This document shows positions 23,801-36,200 of a stretch of DNA of 64,000 nt, in pieces. Both the position numbers and the translations under genes were made by a program. This DNA is from Rugalucina vietnamica (lineage: Eukaryota > Mollusca > Bivalvia > Lucinida > Lucinidae): NCBI GenBank assembly GCA_964017185.1, contig OZ024871.1, positions 56,905,226 to 56,969,225 on the forward strand, read 5' to 3'. The notes beneath the pieces were generated by a model. It ran no database searches, was not told the DNA's origin, and saw only the letters and a program-made list of their open reading frames with translations. Within the stretch, counting starts at the first letter, position 1; every line of letters begins with the position of its first letter.

Positions 23801-26800
23801 GCACGGACAGAAAATTGCCACTTTAAAATAGCCACATTGTGCATGGGAGTTTTCCAGAAGCCACACTAAATTTGTCCAAAGTGTTGGACACCTAGAGCAA
23901 TGGGACAATTGTTTATCCATATTTAAGAGCCTTGAATACCAAATGTGTAGGGGTTACCCCCCTTCATTCATTGACAATGTCCAAAACTTGCTCTTATGTG
24001 GCTAGGCACATAAAGCATTTTTGCCACCTTTGTATCAAATATGCTGATCCTTAGCCACGTATGTACCCTCTCATGGGAACGGACGGACGGACGACGGACG
24101 GACGGACGCCGGATCATGGCCATCCTATAAGCTCACCTTGTGAGCCTAACGGCTCAGGTGAGCTAAAAAATCTTTATTATCAAGAACTTTGAATTTGTGA
24201 GGCGACAAATTTGCAATAAGAGCTGTCGCAGGACAGCGTAGCTCGCCTGACTTGTGCTTTGTCACTACATCTGTTAAAATCTATGACCCATGACCTTGAC
24301 CTCAAGGTCACTCAGGTGGGTCATGATGGTACAACATAAAACTTCAGACCAATGCAAAGTATCAACTTGATCAATCTACATGTTCAAGAGATATAGACTT
24401 ATAAAAACATTAACCAAAACTTAAAGACAAAACTTCCAAGTCCGTGACCCTGACCTCAAGGTCATCCAGGTGAGTTGTGATGTACAGCATAAAACCCGAG
24501 ACCAATATCTATCAACATGCAAGTATCAACTTTATCCATCAACATGATGTTCAAGAGATTTAGACTTTAACCAAAAAATTTAACACAAAATTTCTAAGTC
24601 TGTGACCTTGACCTCAAGGTCACCCAGGGTAGGTCATGATGGTACTGCATAAAACTTCAGACCAATATCTACCAACATGCAAAGTATCAACTCGATCAAT
24701 CAACATGGTCAAGAGATATAGACTTACAAAAACTTAAATCAAAAACATAAACACAAAATTTCTAAGTCTGTGACCTTGACCTCAAGGTCACCAAGAGTGG
24801 GTCATGATGGTACTGCATATAACTTCAGACCAATATCTAGCAACATGCAAAGTATCAACTCAATCCATCAATATGGTCAAGAGATATAGACTTACAAAAA
24901 CTTTAACCAAAAACTTAAGCACAAAATTTCTAAGTCTCTGACCTTGACCTCAAGGTCACCCAGGGTGGGTCATGATGGTACTGCGTAAAACTTCAGACCA
25001 ATATCTAGCAACATGCAAAGTATCAACTCAATCCATCAATATGGTCAAGAGATATAGACTTACAAAAACTTTAACCAAAAACTTAAACACAAAATTTCTA
25101 AGTCTGTGACCTTGACCTCAAGGTCACCCAGGGTGGGTCATGATGGTACTGCGTAAAACTTCAGACCAATATCTAGCTGCTAAGCAACATGCAAAGTATC
25201 AACTCAATCCATCAATATGGTCAAGAGATATAGACTTACAAAAACATTAACCAAAAACTTAAACACAAAATTTCTAAGTCTCTGACCTTGACCTCAAGGT
25301 CACCCAGGGTGGGTCATGATGGTACTGCGTAAAACTTCAGACCAATATCTAGCAACATGCAAAGTATCAACTTGATCCATCAACATGGTCAAGAGATATA
25401 GACTTTTAAAAAACTTTAACCAAAAACTTAAACACAAAATTTCTAAGTCTGTGACCTTGACCTCAAGGTCACCCAGGGTGGGTCATGATGGTACTGCGTA
25501 AAACTTCAGACCAATATCTAGCAACATGCAAAGTATCAACTTGATCCATCAACATGGTCAAGAGATATAGACTTTTAAAAAACTTTAACCAAAAACTTAA
25601 ACACAAAATTTCTAAGTCTGTGACCTTGACCTCAAGGTCACCCAGGGTGGGTCATGATGGTACTGCGTAAAACTTCAGACCAATATCTAGCAACAAGCAA
25701 AGTATCAACTTGATCCATCCACATGGTCAAGAGATATAGACTTTTAAAAAACTTTAACCAAAAACTTAAACACAAAATTTCTAAGTCTGTGACCTTGACC
25801 TCAAGGTCACCCAGGGTGGGTCATGATGGTACTGCGTAAAACTTCAGACCAATATCTAGCAACATGCAAAGTATCAACTTGATCCATCAACATGGTCAAG
25901 AGATATAGACTTTTAAAAAACTTTAACCGAAAGTGTGACGCGGACGCACACGTAAACGTAAACGCGCACGACCGAGGTGACTACAATAGCTCTATGCACT
26001 TCGTGCAGGCGAGCTAAAAATAAGTAAAAATATACATGGATATTTCCAAACTTCACCAGTCCTCTACTATTGAGCCATAAGCTCAACCCAAATTCAATTT
26101 CTATGCGGCTTCAAACATCTAACTGCTGAAAACTTGTTGGCATTATTACAAACTTCCCTTGACAACTTCACCACCTTTCTCCAATCCTCTGTATGAAACT
26201 GAACAGCTAGCATGTTATCAATACATGTATTAGGAAAATATTATCGAACAATGAAAAGACAAACAATTTTAGTTCACAAACTTTAACAAAAAATACTAAA
26301 TGAAACCAAGTCTGGGTCTTTCCTTCACCAAAACATCTTATATAGGGAGGCTTAACATACAAATCATAAATAAACTCAACATAATAAGCAAACTAAACAT
26401 AATACAATAATGCAAAACTACAGAAAATTAATGAACCTATCCCAAGGGTGGGGCAATTTGTATCCAACAAAATTCACCAATATGTTTGACCCTGTCAGCT
26501 GAACTATGCTAATTTATATCCACTCTGCACCCATGATAAGAAAATGCTATGAGTAAGAACATTGTCTATGGAATCTTTTTGGCATCGGACAGTGAACAAA
26601 TCAAGCTAGAATGAGACGTCAGTATAGTGGTCATCCTGGCAGGGTCAAAACAATCTCGATATTTTTCAATGAGCATTGGAACAAAACTCTAGAAAATCAA
26701 TAAAACATCCACTCATTTCCTAGAACATTCAGTTGGGTTGGAGACACAAGCAACATCTGAGGCACAAAATAACAACTCAGCCTAGACAATTCTCATTATC

Positions 26801-29800
26801 GCAGCTCATTTACATCCTCATCAAATGTTGATGTTAAAGCAAAACATAATAGGATGAGTTTCATACATTTAAGGAATAGCAAACAAAACCACAGCTATCC
26901 TAATTATCTTTTATACAAAAGGAACTACTGATCTGTGTCTATTATATGGAGACAATTTTGAAGTTTTTTTAGCTATGTCATTTTTAACAAAATTCATGAA
27001 AATACCAAATAAATAAACAGTTTCTATTGGTGTATCTCCACAATCTAAAATGAAATGAACTTTGTGAATATAATTAGAATAACTATGGTACATTCAGAAA
27101 CTGGCAATCACTCATGAGGGCGGCACAAACTCATACCATCTGTTTCCTCTGAAAATGAAGTCCAATATAACTGTGTGAAACTGGCTGTACATTATGTTGT
27201 ATATCTCAGGTCACATGACAATGATGGCATGTATATTCTTATAAATAAATTGCTCAGCAACAAGTTCACTGTAAGACCATACCCCAAATTTGGTTTCCAA
27301 GTCCTGAACATTGCACACCATATGACATATTGCTGAAGTCTACATGTACACTAAAAAAAGTTATAAGAGGCCACCTCATATTTTTTCATCTAGTTCAGAA
27401 AGTAAATTACGATCAATTAAAATTCATGATCAAATTAATAAACCAATGTCTAACAGTGGCTCTGAGAGTGTCTGCATTCCAAAATGCGTGATATGTCTCA
27501 CGCAGTCGAAGCATGAGTAAAGGTACCCTCTTTTCGAAAATCACACTTTATTATCATCAAATTAAATGTCATGTTATGACGTTGTGTTTTATATTTTAAT
27601 TTATTTGAAAGTGCTACTGACTACCATGGTGCAAGACAAAAAATTAAGTCAGATGTGTTTCTGCAATAAGAATCTTCGTTTCTGTTTTGTACGTGCAAGA
27701 AGACAGCAACATGAATAACATGAATTCAGCTTTTTGTATGCAATTTGCATACAAATTTTGTTCATCTCTGGTTGCATTATTATCAGCAGTATGGAATTGA
27801 AATTTTCAGCGAGTATTAAGGTATGATACTAGAATCTGATAAACTTTGAGAATTTAAAAAATCGTCCATAAATTTCGTTATTTTGTTCGTTAAAAATTGA
27901 CATTGAAACCGGAAGAGTGCGTCAGCCCTGACCTGTTTGTCCTCGAAAATAGTCTAAAATAGCTCCCTCGGGTTATATCTCTCATTTCCAGGCTTCATCA
28001 AGTGAATTTAATAGCGATTAATATGTTTAAGAGGCACATTGATGACACCCGCTCATAATTTCAATTAATGTTGTGCTTTATCAATTTTTTTATTCAAAAA
28101 CATTGATTTTTGCATTTTTACTCCAAAATCGCGTTTAGTGAAAGAAAATTATTTCTGAACACTTTGGAACTTTACTTACTTGAACGACACGTCTTTAGAC
28201 TAAAAATCGTGCAATTTTGAACATGGCTTAGTTACAAAAAATGAGTTTGAAAACAGGCCTCTTATAACTTTTTTTCAGTGTAAATGATATTTTCAACTTG
28301 CATATTGCAATGTGTAATGACAAAACAAAAAGCTTTACATTGTATTTGCATTTCCCTCACTTTGCATCACGATTTTCAAGAAAGGCATTTGAACAGCAGC
28401 AACTCCTTGCACTTGAAAGAAAAAAAAAGAAGCAAATATAAATCAAGATCATCAAAACCAAATTACTACAATGTTAAATCCAGCAACTAAAACACAAATA
28501 GTTAGCTTCCAGAGGTAAGTGGCTCAAAGCGTTATTATCATTTGTGCCATCAAATTATCAAAAAATATAAATAATATACAATTGGTACAAGCTGATTATA
28601 TTATCAAAGACTCCTATATTGTGTACCCAAAATCATTTAATGTTGATTTAAGAAATTAAACAGCACTAGTACCTGTATATTTCTATATTACATGTATTAT
28701 TATTATTATTTAAAATAATTCACAGTGACTTGATCCACTTGATAAGCATGTAAATTATTCTTCAGCTAAATTGAAACAGAATAATAAAAACTGTAATTGT
28801 AACATATCTAGCTAATAAATGATAAAATCACTGTACATTAAAAATTGGATAGAAATCGGATGGCTGCATGCAAAATGGTTGTTAAAGTTTAAACAAAATT
28901 AAAAAACAATTGAAGACCTTAAAACTTGTGAGAAAGACAAGCATTAGGCATCATCAAAATAAAAACAGAAATACAAAGTTTTGTTTGTTTCTTTGCTCTT
29001 TGAGGTTTTCTGCCTTGGGACAGTATGATATAACATCCATCCACACTGTTCATGAACAAAGTGAGTTTATATAAGTATGGTCAAGTATGTGTCGTGTGAT
29101 GCTAATATAATCTGATCACGATTAAATGCTACTTGCAGAAACAGCTAATGTGTGTTTTTTTAACTGGCTGGACATAAAATCTTTCAGCTGGCTACAGTCT
29201 TTAACTCATTTAAGCCTGGCATCCTTTTATGGGACATAGGCAAACAGTATAGCCCCGGATGTGACGCCGCAGAACACTGAGTCCCATCTGGCGCTATTCT
29301 GTTTGCAACCAGAAATTTCAACAAAAAATGAGATTAAAATTCAAAATCACTCCTAACGCCCCTGAAAATGACAATGAACTCATCCGAATGATAGGAGTCC
29401 ATTCGTCATATATGGGTTAAGATAAAGGGACGAGTGCAGCTATTCTTTCAAGGCAAAAAGTAAAAGTGCTACTCATTCTGCATACATGTATATGCAATAA
29501 TCACCTGATCTGCACCTCCATCTTTGCGAAGGAGATGAAAAATGTGTTTAATGATGAGACGCGCCATGGGAAAACCAGATTTTTGCCTAAGCGAAAACAA
29601 AAACAAAGGGGCAGATCAGCTTCGCAGTAACTGCAAAGCTGATCAGTGCCTCTGTTTTCGCTACACAGATAGTACAATCTCTCTTGTCCTTAAATCCAAA
29701 ATCAAGCTTCCAACCATCTTCTGTGGCAGCACAGGCTGGTTTGTGTGAAACCTGGTCGGAAACCCCGAAGGCTGGTTTTCTTATGTTGCTGCTCATATAA

Positions 29801-30243
29801 TGTAAGGTGAGTAAATGTAAAACAAATGTAAAAAGATGATACATGATATAAATGAAAAACATTGATACAATACATGAATGAAAAAGGTGGTTCATGAAAC
29901 TAAAAGTAAGGACTGAAAATAATGGAAGTGGAAGGTCTTTAGTGCTTTTCCACATCCAGTTACCATGCCAATTTGTTTGTTTAAAGACATGTTAAATAAA
30001 GGAATATTGGGATCAGATGGATTTTTAATAACCTAGGCTGCATTTTCATCACTGTTAAAAACATACAGGCATTTTTAAAACCAAATTTTTGGAACATGGA
30101 ACTTTCATAACGGACAGGGTACATGACTGCATGGCCAGTTGTATGTTTGTTGAGAGGAATATATCAAGCAAAGACCAGATTTAGAGGGTATTTAGAAATA
30201 TACAGTAATCCCAGCAAAATAATTATTACAACTCAACATAAAA

Positions 30244-30281
<38 letters not shown>

Positions 30282-33200
30282 CTTAAGCTGGCGCTGATCA
30301 TAAAAAAGAGCCTATAATTCTCAAATACCCTTTTCTGGGTTAGCTTATACTAAAAGCAAAGATAACAATACTTTATTACTTAGTTAAATGATAATGAAAG
30401 ATGAACTTATTCTTAAACAAAGATTGCACCTGGCTGCCATTTTATCAAATGAGTGATTCAAAAAATTTAAAATTGAACTAAAGTACATGTACATGAATAA
30501 AAGTAATGTGTTCCTGTGTATCATTTTTTAAAAGTGAAGATAGGCATAAAATTTACACCATACTATATCAGCAATTTCAATATGTGCAATTTTTTTTTTA
30601 TCAAAATTTTATTTCTAATCTTATTTCTAACACAAAGTACATGTACATTCTTCACTTAATAACAACTCATTGATCAATGAGTGTATGTCCACTGTATAAA
30701 TTAAATTTGGTGATAAGGTTCGCTGTATAAATATAGGGATCAACCATGGTTTTCAGTGGTCAAACATTTGATGGATCACGAGGAAGGTGTTTGAACACAA
30801 GGCCGCAGGCCGCATGTTCAAACCCCTTCCGAGTGATCCAGCAAAGGTTTGAACACTAAAACCTACCATGGTTGATCGCTATTCTTGCATTTTCTCTCTA
30901 ATCTACTTAAAATATGTGGAAAATAACATTAACAACGTCAAAACTCTTCGAAAACCGAGGAGCTCCTTCAACGTCTACGAAAAGCATGACGTCATGCCGC
31001 ATTGACCAATGACGTCAGCCGAAACGTATGTTCAAACGGCACGTGAATTTCATGATTTGAATATGGGTTTTGCTGTTTGAACACGGCTTTCGACCAATTG
31101 AAAACGCCTTCAAACAGCTATGCACATAGATATCTACGTGGGTTGGGATTTAAGTTTGTAGACTTTCTTTGTAAAAGATCAGATGTCTGTCACACAGAAA
31201 TTAAAATGCTATAATCTGAAAATACATTCTTTTACCTATCATATAACGTATAAAGCATTGTTCTACTCAAAATGGTATTCGCACAACAATGAATTAAACA
31301 CATTGACCTTTCATCACCCGGGGCACGTCGTGGAAATTCTGACGTCAAAACTACGTCAAATTTCAATAGGTGTCAGCATTAAAACGCCTTGTTTGTAACC
31401 AAACAACAAGACATCCCTTTACTTATTTGCAAGATTTCCTTTAGGGATTTCGGAATTATTATTGTGGAAATACTTCGATCATCAGATATAGTGCTTATAC
31501 ATAACTTTCTATGCGTATTATGCATATCAGTGTTTTAAATCAAGAATGTTGGCCGTAGCATTTGAAGACTAATTGTAGACGAGTGCATTTCACATCGTTA
31601 AAATTCAAGTACCTCCATCTTAAATCTCACATACCATTTTAAAATACCACTGCACGATCTGTTCCACAACTGTACAACACATCCCTATCATTTTGAATGT
31701 TTCTGTGGGTATTTTGGCTAATCAAACATAAGATTTGATCAATGCTGTTGTTTTCGACGTTGCCTGTTAACGCCATTTTTCTTTTCAAAGCAGCGCGACT
31801 GGCAATACATTTTCTCCAAATAACAAATCAAGTCGTCGACATAATGCTTAAAACTTTAAACTCAGATAACAACATGATACTGCAATGCCTTAAACTGATT
31901 TAGCTCAAGTTTTGGTTTACAATATGATAATTATTGGTGTGTTCTTCAACGCCACATAACTTCAGAATTGTTAGGAATTCGACGTGCCCCGGGTAGCGAA
32001 ACCTAGGTTGCTATGGAGACCATTTCATGAGCACTGCGCAAAGTGTCTTGAAAAATAATGTAAACGAGAAACAAGGAGACATTGTTTCTTTATAATAATG
32101 CATAAAATATCGGATAAATGCTGTTATATTCAATCTGTAGCGAAAGTCTACGAACTTAAATCCCAACCAGACCTGTTATCGATTACTTTCAAAGTTAATC
32201 ACTAACGATTACAATTACTTTCAATCTTACGATTAATGATTACGATTAAAAATATTTTTTTCCTGAATGTAATCGATTACCATTACAATTGATTTGCAAA
32301 AGTAATCGAATAATCAATCGATTAGTTTTGCATTTATAATCTACCGGGGTAGCTAGCCTTGAATTACGCGGTTATGATTTAACTGTATATGGTATTATGT
32401 TGGCATGTAGGAATCCTCTTGGTGTATTGGGCACTTTATCTTCAGATTGTAGACTTTACAAAACAGAGAATCATAAACATAATTTTAGGTCAGTCTCATG
32501 ATTCCCAACCCTCGTATGCAAGAATACATGTTATAAAATTTAATTGATTTTTGACTGCAAGTCTTATGTTCTAACATTACATTTGTCAATTCAGAAAAGA
32601 CTGCCCCCTTCAGTATGTTCAGACTATTTAAAAAGACAAATAAAGCAAAATCAGTTTAGAAAAGCCACTCCATAAAGATGCCGGCACACTTCAATTTTAA
32701 TAAAGCATGAATAAAGCAAAATTCGTGTAGTTCTCTTTTAAAACACATTTGTGTTTCCATGAAAATTCATCAGACAAGCATCAATTTATTTATGAATAAA
32801 TGTAACAATTAGAATTGGGCTCATAAATGTGGTAGTTTTTATAAATTTATTGAGAATATCAACCAGAGGACCAATGGTCCTGTAAACGCTTACCTGAGAC
32901 CTGAGATATATACCAATAAACTTGTTTGACTAGAATGGTAATATACATGTATATAACCCCAGGGCAGGTTCAGAGCAACCTCTGGAGTCAACTTCTTTTT
33001 TAAATCATAAAGATTCAGTCCATTTGCCAATTTACTGCAAGTTTTGCCCTTCAAATGACATTGTAACAATTTTCTCCATTCAAATGCATCCCAAAGATCC
33101 CAGTGTCATGATTTATATAAACTTTGTAGAGCTCCATTGCCTGAGGCTTCATGCCAAGTTTCAAAATCATAGGCCTTCTGGTTATGGAGAAGAAGATTTT

Positions 33201-36200
33201 TAAAGGTTTTTGCTATTTATAGCCATGGCAGCCATCTTGGTCATGTGACCTTGACCATTTATATAAGCTGTCATTCACTCTTCCTAAGAATGCTCCACAT
33301 AAAGTTTGGCTTTGATTGGCCAAGCGGTTTCAGAGAAGAAGATGTTTGAATATTATGGTCATACACATGTATATAGCCCCAGGGCAGGGGTAGAAAACCC
33401 TCTGGGCCCAAAATGTTTTCATAAACATAAATCTTCTGTCCATTTGCTCATTCTTTGCAAGTTTTTTGCCATTAAATGACATTTTCCTATTTTTTCCAAT
33501 TCAAATGCATGGGCGGCCTAAGTTGACCTTGCTGTTAAATAAAAATCAAGGTCATCCCAAACTTTGTAGAGCTTCACTGCCAGAGGCTTCATGCCAAGTT
33601 TCAAAATCATAGGCCTTCTGGTTATGGAGAAGAAGTGTCACAAGGGAAAAATAGTAAACTATGCTTTTTATGTAAAGTTGGTAAATCTATACTTTTCAGA
33701 AGAGACATGGTGGTACTAGTTGTTCAATATGACCAGAAGTAGTAAACAGATGTACAATAATTGTTTAAGTTGAACTCTAAAGATACCTAATTTATAACAT
33801 ATATGTGTTGAGCTATTAACAAAAGAAAACATATAAAAATACTAAATTATTCATAAGTTACAATCTGGGCAGTATGTCCATTCTCCAAACAAAAGAAATC
33901 TTTGTAAAGAAAGTTTTACTCTCTGCATCAGGATCAGTTCTATGTTAGATTTTGGAAAGGCAACATCTTACTTAAAAGTGGAGAAAATAATAAATACAAA
34001 AATGTGACTTTTAAGATTATTCAGAAAATGCAAGGGCTTCGGCCCTTGCCTAGAAAATATGATTATGTGGAAACAGGACATGTACAACTACATTCAGATA
34101 TCTGTGTTTAAGAATTTCAAGATGAAATAAAGTGTTTTATGCATTAAAAGAAAATTGAAAACAGAAGAAAGACTTGCTACTCAATTCAACCTCAACAAAA
34201 TAACAACAAAAACAAGAACTATGCAAAAACTCTTTTATAAATTTTGGTGGATGAACCGTGGTCGAAAGACTTTTTAGCTCTTTCAACGATTCCGGGACAG
34301 CTCTACAAAAGGATAATCAAAATTTCTAATTCCCCAGGACTCAAAATTTTAAATGGTATTATGATAGAACTCAACAAAGGTACGGAACTAACTCACATGG
34401 AGAACTTGACAGAAATTTTAAATGATGGTGATGAGCTAAGCTATTTTGGGATCAAGGATTCACTTTATTCGAGACAGGACATTTAAATCTAAAATTGATA
34501 GAGTACCTATAAACATTCTTGGACAAAATATATGTGAGCTTTTTCGAGAGGAAATTCTATTTTAAAGTGACATTTCCTTGGATGCTACTGATGAGAAAAA
34601 TCTAAGAAACAATTAAGAAACTGTTTAATACCTATACTGAAACATTTCATTCATAAATCTGATTATCTTGAGGACTTACATTTGCAATTGTTTTACCATT
34701 TTCACACATGTATGCTTTATATCTTGTATGTTATGTATGTTTTATGACTATGTTTTCATTTGTATTTGTACATGTCCTCAATGCCATATTGGAATATATT
34801 TGAAGTCAAAATAAAAAAGCAAACTTCTAAAATCAAGTAATTCTAATTTAACAAAACTAAATTTTTAACATGAATTAGTGAAATGCAGAATATATTAATA
34901 AGAAATGACAATATGTAAACTTCATGATATGTAGTTTTAGGTTTTGAATGTGGTATAAGGTGATTTCAGCATATTTTTTCATACCGGAGTGAAATAATTA
35001 TGTTGTTATCTGAAATTTGGTTTGTAGAGGACTGATCATCCTGCCTATAAACTAAAATCGGTCCACCTTCATATCATGCGCAATAATTACATATATCGCA
35101 GAAACATCTTTTTAATATGTAATTTAAAGAACTGGGATAGTTGTCTCATAATTTTTGTATATTTTATGAATTGTGATGTTCAAAACAATGAAGGGTGAAC
35201 TTTACAGTAAAATTAAAGATGATGCCATTAATGCATTAGACCAAAGATATTACATAAAAATTAAAAAGTAATGGTTTGTAATGCAGAGGATGAGCAGTCA
35301 TGGGTTGATTAAAGGTGGCACTGCCGAGAAATGCCTTTAATATAAAATAAAAATAATGAAGATATAATGAAGATCACTGAAAGTTACCTTGAATGTTTTG
35401 CAACGATACTATATCACAGACAATATAAAAGACTATCCCTTCTAACAAAATGCATAAAATGTATGTTTTGTGAAAAATATAAACAAATATATTTAATTAC
35501 ATGTTGTTTTGAGGACAAAACATTTTCAAAAGGGGCGGGAAATTTGTCACAAGGGAAAAATAGTAAACTATGCTTTTTATGTAAAGTTGGTAAATCTATA
35601 CTTTTCAGAAGAGACATGGTGGTACTAGTTGTTCAATATGACCAGAAGTAGTAAACAGATGTACAATAATTGTTTAAGTTGAACTCTAAAGATACCTAAT
35701 TTATAACATATATGTGTTGAGCTATTAACAAAAGAAAACATATAAAAATACTAAATTATTCATAAGTTACAATCTGGGCAGTATGTCCATTCTCCAAACA
35801 AAAGAAATCTTTGTAAAGAAAGTTTTACTCTCTGCATCAGGATCAGTTCTATGTTAGATTTTGGAAAGGCAACATCTTACTTAAAAGTGGAGAAAATAAT
35901 AAATACAAAAATGTGACTTTTAAGATTATTCAGAAAATGCAAGGGCTTCGGCCCTTGCCTAGAAAATATGATTATGTGGAAACAGGACATGTACAACTAC
36001 ATTCAGATATCTGTGTTTAAGAATTTCAAGATGAAATAAAGTGTTTTATGCATTAAAAGAAAATTGAAAACAGAAGAAAGACTTGCTACTCAATTCAACC
36101 TCAACAAAATAACAACAAAAACAAGAACTATGCAAAAACTCTTTTATAGAAGATTTTTAAAGGTTTTTGCTATTTATAGCCATGGCGGCCATCTTGGTCA

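Larger units (their letters stand above)
19746..24170 (+). mobile_element. Pearl-like (HINE-type) element B with nested insertions
   Basis: Same ends as element A (starts ACCAGAGGACCAATGG, ends GGCTCAGGTGAGCTAAAAA). About five internal repeats carry TTGAAGGGTTTTTACCATAT and GGCCATCTTGGTCATGTGAC. It is interrupted by an insert at about 20121-20870, by 20914-21665 and by 23368-24077. The ACGGACGG microsatellite sits at 24079-24112, just before the hairpin. Short frames across it (for example 23163-23522) are repeat-derived. Confidence 0.85.

Noticed and set aside
24270-25930. CRISPR or satellite array
   Set aside because: Repeats are bounded by an element start and terminal hairpin matching the pearl-like plan, and there are no unique spacers.
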